From contig JAQUTY010000005.1 in assembly GCA_028694155.1 (NCBI GenBank), positions 62,001 to 126,000 on the forward strand: a stretch of 64,000 nucleotides of DNA. Reading direction: 5' to 3'. The notes under the pieces were generated by a model. It searched no databases. It was given only the letters and a program-made list of their open reading frames with translations, and had not been told where the DNA came from. The translations under genes were made by a program, and so were the position numbers. Below, one piece after another: positions 34,267 through 43,737 of the stretch. Numbering within the stretch: the first letter of the stretch is position 1; every line of letters begins with the position of its first letter. Source of the stretch: Eubacteriales bacterium. GTDB taxonomy: Bacteria; Bacillota; Clostridia; Christensenellales; CAG-138.

Positions 34267-34500
34267 TTACTTGCCGACTATCAAAACAACAAGTGTAAGA
34301 GCAAACATCAATACTGCCAATGCGATCGTTATCTTCTGCAGCTTTGCTTCGCGGCTTGCTGCCTTGCCTCTGGTTGAGAACGACTGCGTATCGCTGCCGT
34401 ATGCTTCGCCCAAACCTGCTGACTTGGTCTTTTGCACCAGCACAACCACAATCATCAAAACAGAAACAACGAGTAATACTATCTCAAGTGCCAAACTCAT
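34267..34500 (-). CDS. secG: Preprotein translocase subunit SecG
   Basis: A 77-residue membrane protein with two transmembrane helices (LALEIVLLVVSVLMIVVVLV and ITIALAVLMFALTLVVLIVG) joined by the conserved loop QKTKSAGLGEAYG. SecG is the accessory subunit of the SecYEG channel. The start at 34500 has AAGGG upstream. It leads the secG-smpB-ssrA unit and has its own promoter at 34535-34563. Confidence 0.93.
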   Translation of the reverse strand: MSLALEIVLLVVSVLMIVVVLVQKTKSAGLGEAYGSDTQSFSTRGKAASREAKLQKITIALAVLMFALTLVVLIVGK

Positions 34501-34534
34501 TTTACTTAGTCCCTTCATAAATACTGCAGAGTGC

Positions 34535-34563
34535 ATTATACCATGCTTGTTTGCACAATGCAA
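34535..34563 (-). promoter_or_regulatory. Promoter of secG-smpB-ssrA
   Basis: On the minus strand TTGCAT (34558-34563) and TATAAT (34535-34540) are separated by 17 bases. They lie just downstream of gpmI and upstream of secG. Confidence 0.65.
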
Positions 34564-34571
34564 GACAATTT

Positions 34572-36113
34572 TTACTTCACAAGCAAAGTTTTTCCACTCA
34601 TCTGCACAGGTATTTCGACGTTCATCATGTCAAGCAGCGTGGGCGCAAGATCGCATAATCTGCCGCCGTCCCGAAGCTTGCCCTCAATCGTGTCCGACAC
34701 CATGATGCAAGGCACTGGGTTGGTTGTGTGTGCAGTGAAGGGGGCATTCTCATGCTCGTCCCACATGCGCTCACAGTTGCCGTGATCCGCCGTAATAATG
34801 CAGCTTCCGCCTTGATTAAGTATGGCATCAACGACCTTTTTTGCGCAAATGTCAACGGTATGAACTGCCTTTGTTGCAGCGTCCATCACGCCAGTATGCC
34901 CAACCATATCGGGGTTTGCAAAGTTGAGTATCATCACCTCATACTTGCCGCTATTGATACGTTTGATTGCCTCCTCTGTCACCTCATATGCGCTCATTTC
35001 GGGCTGCATATCATATGTGGGAACCTTTGGCGAAGGAATGAGCACTCTGTCCTCAAGCGCATTTGGAGCCTCTACACCGCCGTTAAAGAAGAATGTAACG
35101 TGTGCATACTTCTCAGTTTCCGCTATTCTAAGCTGCGGAATGTTTTTCTTGGCAAGGTACTCGCCCAACGTATTCTCCAGCGATTGCGGGTTGAATGCAA
35201 CGTGAAGCAAACCCTCAAACGAAGCGTCATACTGAGTCATGGAAGCATAGTAAAGCGGAAAATATCCCTTTTTGCGTTCAAAGCCGCTGAAATCCTCCAT
35301 GATATATGCTCTGCTAATCTCTCTTGCTCTATCGGGTCTATAATTAAAGAAAATGATGCTGTCATTCTCTTGAATCATTCCTACGGGCAAGCCGCCTTCC
35401 GTAACAACAGTTGGCTGCACAAACTCGTCTGTTTCGCCCCTGTCATATGCAAGCTGCATGGCATCTTCAGCGGTGTCTGCGGTCAATCCTTCACCAAAGG
35501 TCAAAGCATCATAGGCTCGGACAACTCGCTCAAAGCGATTATCCCTATCCATGGCATAGTATCTGCCCATGACGGTGGCAATCTTGCCGCAGCCAAGCTT
35601 CGACAGCTCGGCATTTACCTGCTGAATGTAGCCCTTGCCGCTTGAAGGCGGAACGTCACGTCCGTCCATAAAGCAATGAATGTACACCTTGGCAATTCCG
35701 TTGCGTTTTGCAAGCTCCACCAAAGCATACAGATGCCTAAGATGACTGTGTACGCCTCCGTCAGAGCAAAGTCCCATCAAATGCAGCGCAGAATCATGCT
35801 TTTTGCAGTTCTCAATCGCACCCATGAATGCAGGATTGGTAAAAAAGCTGCCATCACGAACGGACTCTGTGATGCGAGTGAGCTCTTGATAAACGATTCT
35901 GCCTGCGCCAATATTCAGATGTCCGACCTCGGAATTTCCCATCTGACCATCGGGCAATCCTACGTCCAGTCCGCTTGCCTGCAACAGGGTGTGCGGATAC
36001 TTGTTGCAAAGCGCACGAATGTTCTTTGCTCCATCAGTGAGTATTGCATTATACTTCGGGTCGGTACTATATCCAAAGCCATCAAGAATCAAAAGAGCTG
36101 TAATCGGTTTCAC
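34572..36113 (-). CDS. gpmI: Phosphoglycerate mutase, cofactor-independent
   Basis: A 513-residue enzyme converting 3-phosphoglycerate to 2-phosphoglycerate with two Mn2+ ions. LLILDGFGYS gives the first metal Asp, QMGNSEVGHLNIGAGR contains the phospho-accepting Ser, HCFMDGRDVPP and NFANPDMVGHTG are conserved, and ADHGNCE supplies further metal ligands. It overlaps tpiA by four bases and ends the pgk-tpiA-gpmI block. Confidence 0.96.
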   Translation of the reverse strand: MKPITALLILDGFGYSTDPKYNAILTDGAKNIRALCNKYPHTLLQASGLDVGLPDGQMGNSEVGHLNIGAGRIVYQELTRITESVRDGSFFTNPAFMGAIENCKKHDSALHLMGLCSDGGVHSHLRHLYALVELAKRNGIAKVYIHCFMDGRDVPPSSGKGYIQQVNAELSKLGCGKIATVMGRYYAMDRDNRFERVVRAYDALTFGEGLTADTAEDAMQLAYDRGETDEFVQPTVVTEGGLPVGMIQENDSIIFFNYRPDRAREISRAYIMEDFSGFERKKGYFPLYYASMTQYDASFEGLLHVAFNPQSLENTLGEYLAKKNIPQLRIAETEKYAHVTFFFNGGVEAPNALEDRVLIPSPKVPTYDMQPEMSAYEVTEEAIKRINSGKYEVMILNFANPDMVGHTGVMDAATKAVHTVDICAKKVVDAILNQGGSCIITADHGNCERMWDEHENAPFTAHTTNPVPCIMVSDTIEGKLRDGGRLCDLAPTLLDMMNVEIPVQMSGKTLLVK

Positions 36114-36859
36114 TGGTAATTGACCACCTTTGAAAAGTCATCAGCCTTCAAGCTCGCTCCGCCAATCAATCCGCCATCGATTTCATCCATGCTCATAAGC
36201 TCTGAAACATTCTTGGGGTTCATGCTGCCGCCGTACTGAATGCGTACTCTGTCGGATACGTTCTGACCGAATACTCCCCTAACTGCGTCTCTAATGACCT
36301 TAATTGTCGCATTGGCATCCTCTTTGGTTGCAGTCTTACCTGTTCCGATTGCCCAAATCGGCTCGTAGGCAATGACTAGGTTTGCAACCTGCTCGGCTTC
36401 TATGTCCTTCAACGCTGCAACCGTCTGCACTGTAACCACAGCATCGGTCACGCCGTTTTCACGCTGTTCAAGCGATTCGCCAACGCAAATGATAGGTGTT
36501 ATTCCTGCTGCAATGGCTGCCTTAGCACGCATGTTGACCGTCTCATCGGTCTCACCAAAGTACTGTCTGCGCTCGCTATGACCGACAATGGCGTACTTCA
36601 CGCCCAAATCGAGTAGCATTTTTGCAGATATTTCGCCTGTATATGCGCCCTTGTCTGCCCAATGCACATTCTGTGCTCCCAGCTTGATGTTTGTGCCGCT
36701 GATTGCCTCGGCAACGAAGCTCAAATCAATAGCAGGCGGGCATACAACCACATCACACTTTGCGTCCTTTACCAACGGAGCAAGAGCTCTTACAAGCTCA
36801 ATCGCCTCGGTTGGTGTCATGTTCATCTTCCAGTTTCCAGCAATAATAGGTTTTCTCAT
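36110..36859 (-). CDS. tpiA: Triosephosphate isomerase
   Basis: A 249-residue TIM barrel interconverting DHAP and glyceraldehyde 3-phosphate. The N-terminal IIAGNWKMN gives the catalytic Lys, GHSERR the His, AYEPIWAIGTGK the catalytic Glu, and IQYGGSMNPKN and GGLIGGASL the phosphate loops. I choose ATG 36859 over 36865 because the GGGAGA site abuts the upstream ATG too closely. Confidence 0.96.
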   Translation of the reverse strand: MRKPIIAGNWKMNMTPTEAIELVRALAPLVKDAKCDVVVCPPAIDLSFVAEAISGTNIKLGAQNVHWADKGAYTGEISAKMLLDLGVKYAIVGHSERRQYFGETDETVNMRAKAAIAAGITPIICVGESLEQRENGVTDAVVTVQTVAALKDIEAEQVANLVIAYEPIWAIGTGKTATKEDANATIKVIRDAVRGVFGQNVSDRVRIQYGGSMNPKNVSELMSMDEIDGGLIGGASLKADDFSKVVNYQ

Positions 36860-36874
36860 ATTCATTCTCCCAAG

Positions 36875-38062
36875 TTATTTATCATTCAATACCGCAACGC
36901 CGGGCAGGGTCTTGCCTTCCAAGAACTCCAGCGATGCTCCACCGCCCGTGGAAATGTGCGTCATCTTATCTGCAAATCCGAGTTTCTTGACAGCAGATGC
37001 AGAATCGCCGCCGCCAATAATGGTCGTGCCCTTGCACTCTGCGCATGCTGCCGCCACGCCTGCCGTACCAATGGCAAACGCAGGGAACTCAAACACGCCC
37101 ATGGGGCCGTTCCAGATGACTGTCTTTGCGGCTTTGATAGTGTCGCTAAACAGTGCAACCGACTTCTGACCAATGTCCAAGCCCTGCCAACCTGCAGGAA
37201 TCTCGTTTGAAGGTACCGTCTTGTGCTCTGCATCGGCGGAAAACTCCTTTGCTACAACCGTATCTACGGGCAAAAGAATGTTCACACCACGCTCCTTGGC
37301 AGTCGCCAGCAGTTCTTTTGCAAGCTCGATGCTGTCCGCATCCAGTAGAGAATCGCCGATCTCATAGCCCTGCGCCTTGAAGAAAGTGTAAGCCATTCCG
37401 CCGCCGATAATCAAGCTGTCACACTTGTTAAGCAGGTTCTTGATTACACCAATCTTATCAGACACCTTTGCGCCACCTAAGATGGCAACGAAGGGGCGAA
37501 CGGGGTTGTCAAGTGCTTCGCCCATGACCCCCAGTTCCTTGCCGATAAGGAAGCCTGCTACTGCCGGCAGATACGCAGCAACTCCTGCCGTTGAAGCATG
37601 TGCACGGTGAACTGTGCCAAAAGCATCAGAGACATACAGGTCTGCAAGATCTGCTAGCTTCTTTGCAAATTCAGGATCGTTGTCCGTCTCTTCTTTATAG
37701 AAGCGAACGTTCTCAAGCAGGACAATCTCGCCGTCCTTCATATCATCGATTGCGGTCTGTGCGCTCTGTCCAATCGTGTCCTCGGCAAACCAGATGTTGA
37801 CATCAGGCAGCAGCTCCGACAATCTTGCTCCAACGGGTGCAAGTGAATACTTGGAATCGGGTGCGCCTTTTGGACGACCCAAATGAGAGCAAAGAATCAC
37901 CTTCGCCTTGTGATCCAGCAAGTACTGAATCGTGGGAAGCGCAGCCTTGATGCGCTTATCATCGGACACCTGCCCATTCTCGTCTATCGGCACGTTGAAA
38001 TCAACGCGTACCAAAACTTTTTTTCCGCTTACGCAGACGTCTTCAATAGTCTTTTTTGCCAT
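36875..38062 (-). CDS. pgk: Phosphoglycerate kinase
   Basis: A 395-residue glycolytic kinase making ATP from 1,3-bisphosphoglycerate. It shows [13 protein letters not shown], the SHLGRPKG loop, [28 protein letters not shown] and the C-terminal [18 protein letters not shown] precedes the start. It follows eutP by 12 bases, so the glycolysis genes are read from the long upstream operon. Confidence 0.96.
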   Translation of the reverse strand: MAKKTIEDVCVSGKKVLVRVDFNVPIDENGQVSDDKRIKAALPTIQYLLDHKAKVILCSHLGRPKGAPDSKYSLAPVGARLSELLPDVNIWFAEDTIGQSAQTAIDDMKDGEIVLLENVRFYKEETDNDPEFAKKLADLADLYVSDAFGTVHRAHASTAGVAAYLPAVAGFLIGKELGVMGEALDNPVRPFVAILGGAKVSDKIGVIKNLLNKCDSLIIGGGMAYTFFKAQGYEIGDSLLDADSIELAKELLATAKERGVNILLPVDTVVAKEFSADAEHKTVPSNEIPAGWQGLDIGQKSVALFSDTIKAAKTVIWNGPMGVFEFPAFAIGTAGVAAACAECKGTTIIGGGDSASAVKKLGFADKMTHISTGGGASLEFLEGKTLPGVAVLNDK

Positions 38063-38074
38063 ATTTTTTCCTCC

Positions 38075-38518
38075 TTATAGAGCCGTTGGCTCACTTAAAT
38101 ACTCTTTTAGTTTGTCTATGCCTTCGCCTGTCTTACTGCTCACCTTAAAAATCGGTTGCGCTCCCGACATTCGAAGATTATCAACTGCTTCCGACAACAA
38201 TTTATCATCGGTCACAAGATCTACCTTAGTTACCGCACCAATTACGGGTCTGCCAAATATCCCTGCGATCATGGGTGGAATGCTAATCTGAGCATCTGTT
38301 GCATCCAGAAGTATCAGAATACAATCACAATCCATTGCCGTAACCGTCAACGCCTTAAAAAAAGGTTTGCGCTCCAAATACTCACCCGGAGTATCAATAC
38401 AATCACCAATTATCTCAACGGATTGAGTCTTGTGATACCCCTCCGTAACCTTGGCAAGAGCCATGGCAAGCGTCGTTTTACCGCAGCCACTCTTGCCTAT
38501 CATCAGCGTCCTTTTCAT
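38075..38518 (-). CDS. eutP: EutP/PduV-like small GTPase
   Basis: A 147-residue P-loop protein with GKSGCGKTTL near the N-terminus, IDTPGEYLERKPFFKAL as switch II region, and GAVTKVDLVTD for guanine recognition. EutP/PduV proteins accompany ethanolamine and propanediol microcompartments. Here only an EutS-like shell protein is next to it, overlapping by four bases, and no enzyme of either pathway is in the window. Confidence 0.85.
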   Translation of the reverse strand: MKRTLMIGKSGCGKTTLAMALAKVTEGYHKTQSVEIIGDCIDTPGEYLERKPFFKALTVTAMDCDCILILLDATDAQISIPPMIAGIFGRPVIGAVTKVDLVTDDKLLSEAVDNLRMSGAQPIFKVSSKTGEGIDKLKEYLSEPTAL

Positions 38519-38862
38519 GAATGGGTTATCGTGCAGGGTGCAAATCCTAATGTGGCGTTAAGCACGTCATTTACGTCCCTGACCGCTGCCTCGACTGCCG
38601 CCGTTGTGCCGCACAGCACCAACGATCCCGAAAAGCGATCTACAAACACTATCTCCACTTGTGCAGCCTTGACAGCTACATCTGCGCCGATTATTGCGCC
38701 CTCACTAGGAGTTATGGTCATTATGCCCAGCGCACCTTTAGTATCTCCTACTACGCCCAACTTACGGTAGAGCGCATCATCGGGATTGGAAATGATATGC
38801 GCTATGGTCACCTGTTTTCCCGGGACATACTCTTGAATTATTCTTTGCTTATCCGTTGCCAT
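38515..38862 (-). CDS. eutS: EutS/PduU-like microcompartment shell protein
   Basis: A 115-residue BMC-domain protein. KQRIIQEYVPGKQVTIAHII is the permuted EutS N-terminus, and GALGIMTITPSEGAIIGADV and EIVFVDRFSGSLVLCG follow the shell fold. The ATG at 38862 has GAGGTGG upstream. EutS forms bent hexamers at shell edges in known compartments. As an orphan with EutP it may have been adapted to another role. Confidence 0.85.
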   Translation of the reverse strand: MATDKQRIIQEYVPGKQVTIAHIISNPDDALYRKLGVVGDTKGALGIMTITPSEGAIIGADVAVKAAQVEIVFVDRFSGSLVLCGTTAAVEAAVRDVNDVLNATLGFAPCTITHS

Positions 38863-39559
38863 TTCCCACCTCATAGGTCGCGCCTTCTTCTACGACAATA
38901 GCATTGTCAAAGCCGACCCTCTTCAATACTTCATTTTCGTCCGCTATGCCGCCATATATGTGCGTGCAAAGCAATTTCTTTGCTCCGGCCTTCTTTGCAA
39001 CAGTACCTGCTTCAACTGCGGTCATGTGCATTGGCACGGCGTTTCCTTCACGCTCAAGCAGACAGGTGTCTGCCAATATCACATCGGCTCCAACTGCATA
39101 TTTCGACAATTCTTCAAAATAAGCCGTATCACCCGTGTAAAACAGCGAACTGCCATCTCTATTGGTTACTCTGACCGCAAGACAGGGAACGCTATGTATC
39201 ACCTGAAACCATTGGAGCTTCAGCGACCCTATCTGAGTAGTATCGCCATCGAACACCATATGGTGTTCAAACGGCTCACCAATGAGGTTCGTTGGCGAAG
39301 AAAAGACCTTCATTCTCATCGCAGGCATCTTTTCAAGTGCATACTTCATCACGCCCAAATCCGAGCAATGATCGTAATGAAAATGTGTGATTACTACTGC
39401 GTCAATAGAATCGAGCGCAATCCTTTCCAATGCTCTTGAAAACGTACCGCTTCCCAAATCAAGCAGAACCTTCGTGTCCCCATCTTCAATAAGATAGGAT
39501 GAACAGGCTCCCCCAGCTTTGGGAAACGGGCCGTATTTGCCTAGGATAGTCAGCTTCAT
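38849..39559 (-). CDS. MBL-fold metal-dependent hydrolase
   Basis: A 236-residue metallo-beta-lactamase-fold protein. The HxHxDH signature is THFHYDHCSD, with further metal ligands in FQVIHSVPCLAVR, YTGDTAYFE, and CTHIYGG. It resembles the RNase Z/phosphodiesterase-like YhfI-type subgroup. Its start overlaps the stop of the membrane-protein gene upstream and its end overlaps eutS. Substrate unknown. Confidence 0.85.
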   Translation of the reverse strand: MKLTILGKYGPFPKAGGACSSYLIEDGDTKVLLDLGSGTFSRALERIALDSIDAVVITHFHYDHCSDLGVMKYALEKMPAMRMKVFSSPTNLIGEPFEHHMVFDGDTTQIGSLKLQWFQVIHSVPCLAVRVTNRDGSSLFYTGDTAYFEELSKYAVGADVILADTCLLEREGNAVPMHMTAVEAGTVAKKAGAKKLLCTHIYGGIADENEVLKRVGFDNAIVVEEGATYEVGNGNG

Positions 39560-40242
39560 TACTTCAAATTCCGTGTCGTTGACTTCTTCTTGCTTTCCTT
39601 AGCGTTGATGAAGTCCGTAAATGAATCCGCTTCGGGTGCTTTGGGTTCAAAGAGCTTGAGCAATACTATGCCAATGATGCCGCAGACAGCCCCCTCCACA
39701 ATATGCGCAAACAGAGCCGTCCAAGCTGCTCCGAATGTGAGCCCCAAGAATATCAGCTCATACAGGAACATCAGCACAACGATTGCGCCCTCCGTAATGG
39801 CTGCGGCGATGATGCAGCTCTTCCAGCCGTAGGTGCTCTTGCGGCGAATTATTGCCAGAATAGCAAACGCCATCAAACGGCAGATAGCAATGGGAAGAAT
39901 GTAGCTGTAACTGCCGATGAATAGAACGCCCAAAACGGAACCGACCAATAAAGCAAGTGCGCCAAATACGTTGCAGCTAAAAATCACCGCAACATATGCT
40001 GCAATACCGCCCAAGCTCGCCGTTTGTTGCAGCTTCATCTTGTCCGTGTTGCTCACTTGAGCTGTTTTATCAGATGTATCTGCACTATCTTCACCAATCA
40101 GATCAGATAAGCTCAATCCCTCGGAAGCAACAGGTTGTTCCGTAGGCTTTGCAAACTTCACCTGTGTAAGCGATGTGAGCAAAATAGCCAACACCAGTAC
40201 CACTGCAATCCAAATCCAATAAGAAATGCTCTTGTTTTTCAT
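39559..40242 (-). CDS. Multi-span membrane protein
   Basis: A 227-residue protein with an N-terminal signal-anchor helix (YWIWIAVVLVLAILLTSL), an acidic extracytoplasmic stretch (about 35-65) and about four further helices. The arrangement with an ECF transporter S-component-like core (GVLFIGSYSYILPIAICRLM) is suggestive only. AGGAGG precedes the ATG at 40242. It sits between the DivIVA-like gene and the MBL hydrolase. Confidence 0.65.
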   Translation of the reverse strand: MKNKSISYWIWIAVVLVLAILLTSLTQVKFAKPTEQPVASEGLSLSDLIGEDSADTSDKTAQVSNTDKMKLQQTASLGGIAAYVAVIFSCNVFGALALLVGSVLGVLFIGSYSYILPIAICRLMAFAILAIIRRKSTYGWKSCIIAAAITEGAIVVLMFLYELIFLGLTFGAAWTALFAHIVEGAVCGIIGIVLLKLFEPKAPEADSFTDFINAKESKKKSTTRNLK

Positions 40243-40252
40243 GTTCTGCCTC

Positions 40253-41152
40253 CTATTTTTTAACATCCATTTTCAATATTTCATCTATCAGGCTGTCAAG
40301 TTCAACCGTGTCCTTGCCTTCTCCCTTGACAATTTCCTCAACTGTATACACCTTGATTTCATCGTCCTCTTCAAAAGGAACAGAATCGCTCTGGTCCTCA
40401 TTCAAATCAAAAATCAAGGTTCGTTCTCTGTCAATAAGCTCTTCGTCATTATCTTCTTTAGCCTCAGGCTCGTCCTCATCGGACTTGTCAACGGGAGTAT
40501 CATGCTTTGGCTCGTCCTTTATTTCGTCTTTCGGCTCGTCCTGGCAGGGTATAACCCTATGCTCGATGGAATAAATGTTTTTCATGAGCTGGGCGGGGTC
40601 ATCGTCGGGATCAGGAAGCTCAACATCGGAGTCATCAATTAGTTTTGACAACTCGCCAGAATCGGCTATTAGCTCAGGGACAGCCATTTGCAGCTCTTGA
40701 TAGAGCTTTGCATATCTCTTTGCGTTCGATTCAGCCTGCTGCACGCTATCCTTGACAGCGTTGTTATACTGTCCCAAAAGCTCGCCGTAGGTCTTTATTG
40801 AAGCTTCGGTCTGCTCCAGTCTCATTCGACTATATTCATTAGCCTCCTTGACAATATCACGGGCATTCTGATAAGCAACGTCCACCATCATCTCGGCTTC
40901 TGCCTTTGCCGCCTTCATCTCCGCATCGGACTCAATGCGTTTTTTATCGGCAGCCTCGTTGGCATCATTGATGAGTTTTTGTGAAACGTTTGTTGCCTCT
41001 GTCATTGCTTGAGAAATTGCCTGCTCACGACCCACATAATCTTCAACCTTGCCGGTGAGTTCTGCAATCTGCAGCTCCTTCTCACGCAGTGAAAGACGGA
41101 GGCTTTCAAGCTCTGCCAACTGTTCTTTAATGATCTTCTTCTTAGTTCTCAC
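40253..41152 (-). CDS. DivIVA-like coiled-coil protein
   Basis: A 299-residue cytoplasmic protein. Residues about 1-160 are a continuous coiled coil with an Ala-rich section (AEMKAAKAEAEMMVDVAYQN) reminiscent of DivIVA/GpsB-related proteins. Residues about 170-270 are extremely acidic and probably disordered. It starts three bases after the ruvB stop. Possible role in cell division or envelope organisation; this is inferred. Confidence 0.6.
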   Translation of the reverse strand: MRTKKKIIKEQLAELESLRLSLREKELQIAELTGKVEDYVGREQAISQAMTEATNVSQKLINDANEAADKKRIESDAEMKAAKAEAEMMVDVAYQNARDIVKEANEYSRMRLEQTEASIKTYGELLGQYNNAVKDSVQQAESNAKRYAKLYQELQMAVPELIADSGELSKLIDDSDVELPDPDDDPAQLMKNIYSIEHRVIPCQDEPKDEIKDEPKHDTPVDKSDEDEPEAKEDNDEELIDRERTLIFDLNEDQSDSVPFEEDDEIKVYTVEEIVKGEGKDTVELDSLIDEILKMDVKK

Positions 41153-41155
41153 TCA

Positions 41156-42187
41156 TCAAACCTCCAATTTTAGTTGTTGTCCTTGTTGTACAGGTACGGG
41201 CAGATCCAAGTGTTCATACGCCGGCGGAAGCACTATCCTTCCACGCGACGTCCTTGCAATGAATCCTAGCTTTAACAGATACGGCTCATACACATCCTCT
41301 ACCGTTCCTGCGTCCTCGCCCGTATATGCCGCAATGGTATCAAGTCCAACCGGACCTCCCTTGAAAATGTCGATCATGGCGTAAAGCATTTTTAGATCAA
41401 CAGCATCTAATCCAAGCTCGTCTATTGCCAGCATCTCAAGTGCACTCTGCGCAGTCTCAAGGTCTATTATACCACGTCTTTTGACCTGTGAAAAGTCTCT
41501 TACACGGCGCAGTAATCTGTTGGCTATGCGTGGCGTTCCCCTTGATCTTGAAGCAATTTCCAATGCTCCTTCTTCGTCTATCTCGATATGCAAAATATCA
41601 GCAGAACGAATGATTATCTCTTTTAGTGCTTCGGCACTGTAAAGGTCGAGCTGTTCTTTGATTCCAAATCTATCACGAAGCGGAGACGACAACATGCCCA
41701 TTCTGGTTGTGGCTCCTATTAGCGTAAATTTAGGCAAGTCCAAACGAATGCTCCTTGCGCTTGGGCCCTTGCCGATAATTATATCGAGCGCATAATCCTC
41801 CATTGCAGGATACAGCACCTCCTCAACGCTGGCGTTAAGCCTGTGTATCTCGTCAATAAACAGAACATCGCCCGGCGAAACGTTCGTCAAAAGGGCTGCA
41901 AGATCTCCTGCGTGGGAGATTGCAGGCCCGCTTGTGACCCTAAGCGATACCCCCATTTCATTTGCGATGATACCTGCAAGCGTTGTTTTGCCCAGTCCCG
42001 GAGGTCCGTACAAAAGCGCATGATCCAAAGATTCTCCACGGTTTTTCGCCGCCTCGATGTAAATTTGCATATGCTCTTTGACCACGTCTTGACCGATATA
42101 TTCGCCAAGAAAATGTGGTCTTAAACTATATTCGTTTTTTGCGTCGTCCTCATGCATGGATGAGGATATCAGTCTTTCATCTGCCAT
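41156..42187 (-). CDS. ruvB: Holliday junction helicase RuvB
   Basis: A 343-residue AAA+ motor for branch migration. Key parts are Walker [12 protein letters not shown], Walker [10 protein letters not shown], sensor [20 protein letters not shown] and a C-terminal winged helix with [13 protein letters not shown]. It follows ruvA by one base. Confidence 0.97.
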   Translation of the reverse strand: MADERLISSSMHEDDAKNEYSLRPHFLGEYIGQDVVKEHMQIYIEAAKNRGESLDHALLYGPPGLGKTTLAGIIANEMGVSLRVTSGPAISHAGDLAALLTNVSPGDVLFIDEIHRLNASVEEVLYPAMEDYALDIIIGKGPSARSIRLDLPKFTLIGATTRMGMLSSPLRDRFGIKEQLDLYSAEALKEIIIRSADILHIEIDEEGALEIASRSRGTPRIANRLLRRVRDFSQVKRRGIIDLETAQSALEMLAIDELGLDAVDLKMLYAMIDIFKGGPVGLDTIAAYTGEDAGTVEDVYEPYLLKLGFIARTSRGRIVLPPAYEHLDLPVPVQQGQQLKLEV

Positions 42188-42188
42188 A

Positions 42189-42776
42189 CTACCTCGCCAT
42201 GCTCCTTAATGCCTTTGTGAGCAATTCTTCCACGCTGTCCGCTTGATCGATGGCGGCTACCGCGCGTGTTGCAGATAATCCGTCATATCCAAGTGAAGTC
42301 AAAGCGGCAACAGCCTCCGACCTAATATCGTTTGCCATATCCGTCTTTCCATTATATTCGTTCGCCTGTGTCTGCATCGAACCCACTGACTCATGCAGTT
42401 CAAGAATAATTCTCTGCGCCGTCTTGCGTCCCAGCCCCGATACATGATCGAATGCACTGGGATTGTCCGTCATAACAGCAGCATATACATCGTTGGGGGT
42501 AAGAACAGACAGCACGGATATTGCCAGTTTTGGGCCGATGCGAGAAACGCCGATGAGCTTTTGGAACATCTCTTTCTCATTTAGGTCGGCAAAACCATAC
42601 AAAGCCATAACACCATCGGCAAGATGCAGATAGGTGAACAACTTGCCCTCGCTGCCCTTTACCAAGGTATTAAGTGAGTTTGTGCTGCAAAACAGCAGAT
42701 AGCCCACGCCGCCTACGTCCACAATGGCTCTGTCTGACAGCACCTCGTCAATGATGCCCCTAATGTATGCGTACAT
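42189..42776 (-). CDS. ruvA: Holliday junction protein RuvA
   Basis: A 195-residue DNA-binding partner of RuvB. The N-terminal OB fold ([20 protein letters not shown]) is followed by helix-hairpin-helices ([17 protein letters not shown] and [16 protein letters not shown]) and a C-terminal RuvB-binding domain ([20 protein letters not shown]). It lies between ruvC and ruvB in the usual order. Confidence 0.96.
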   Translation of the reverse strand: MYAYIRGIIDEVLSDRAIVDVGGVGYLLFCSTNSLNTLVKGSEGKLFTYLHLADGVMALYGFADLNEKEMFQKLIGVSRIGPKLAISVLSVLTPNDVYAAVMTDNPSAFDHVSGLGRKTAQRIILELHESVGSMQTQANEYNGKTDMANDIRSEAVAALTSLGYDGLSATRAVAAIDQADSVEELLTKALRSMAR

Positions 42777-42786
42777 GCTTCCCTTC

Positions 42787-43284
42787 CTATCTTATACGAA
42801 ATTCTTCTGCGGCGGCTCCCATGGTACAGCCATGGCAAATGGCAGCCGCCAGCGCATCAGCAGCATCATCGGGTTTGGGTATGTCCCTAAGACCCAGCAG
42901 TAGTCTGACCATCTGCTGCACCTGCTTCTTGTCGGCATGTCCGTTGCCGGTTACCGAGAGCTTGATTTGCATGGGTGTGTACTCGTACATTGGCAGCTCG
43001 CTTTTTTGTGCCGCCAAAATTGCAACTCCCCTGCCTGCCCCAACCGCAAGCGCAGTTGTTGTGTTGCGATAGAAGAATAACTCCTCAAATACCGCCACAT
43101 CAGGATGATAGCTCCCAATCAGCTCGTGCACGCCATCGTAAAGTCTTTCAAGTCTTTGAGGAAAAGGCATGTCCTTAACGGTCTCAACAACACCATAGTC
43201 AATGACCGTTAGTTTCGACCCATCACGATCTATAAGTCCGTATCCCATGATCGCATATCCGGGGTCAATTCCCAAAATCCGCAA
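42787..43284 (-). CDS. ruvC: Holliday junction resolvase RuvC
   Basis: A 165-residue resolvase. LRILGIDPGYAIMGYGLI carries the first catalytic Asp, VAVFEELFFYRNTTTAL the Glu, and KPDDAADALAAAICHG the C-terminal Asp pair. The start is TTG 43284, with GAGGTGG upstream; the longer frame to 43302 has no extra conserved residues. Confidence 0.95.
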   Translation of the reverse strand: MRILGIDPGYAIMGYGLIDRDGSKLTVIDYGVVETVKDMPFPQRLERLYDGVHELIGSYHPDVAVFEELFFYRNTTTALAVGAGRGVAILAAQKSELPMYEYTPMQIKLSVTGNGHADKKQVQQMVRLLLGLRDIPKPDDAADALAAAICHGCTMGAAAEEFRIR

Positions 43285-43320
43285 AGCTCCACCTCTACAC
43301 AAATATTCTCTGACATTATA

Positions 43321-43722
43321 TCACGAAAAAAAGGACGTGTAAACAAAATCCAACAAGAAGTATGCAGGTGCGCAAAGAAAAATCCAGATTATTGAGTATC
43401 GCAAGCATATCTGCCCTTGGTAATTATACTTGACCGATGAATAGTCCCAAACGCCCCACCCCAGCTTGAGATTTACGATAAATCCAACTATATATTCGAT
43501 GGAGGTTATCAGCAGTCCACCGAATATGCAACTGAAAATGAGTGGTGTGGAAGTCAACTGGCGGTATGGGCCACATAGCAGAAGCAGGCACAAACCTCCT
43601 GCTACCGCCATCGTCCAATGGCTGCGTCCACGCCAAAATATTTCAATGAGCACATAGATGCACGCACCTAAGGCAAAAGCAACAAGATAAAACATATAGC
43701 TATTTTCTGTCGTTTTTGCCAA
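43321..43722 (-). CDS. Putative ABC-transporter type IV-like membrane protein
   Basis: A 133-residue protein with four predicted transmembrane helices (for example MFYLVAFALGACIYVLIEIF and IFSCIFGGLLITSIEYIVGF) and a conserved motif GWGVWDYSSVKYNYQGQICL. It resembles the PF06541-type family of small clostridial membrane proteins named after CmpB. It lies between the CotH lipoprotein and ruvC, all on the minus strand. Confidence 0.75.
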   Translation of the reverse strand: MAKTTENSYMFYLVAFALGACIYVLIEIFWRGRSHWTMAVAGGLCLLLLCGPYRQLTSTPLIFSCIFGGLLITSIEYIVGFIVNLKLGWGVWDYSSVKYNYQGQICLRYSIIWIFLCAPAYFLLDFVYTSFFS

Positions 43723-43737
43723 ATTATCAGAAGAATA

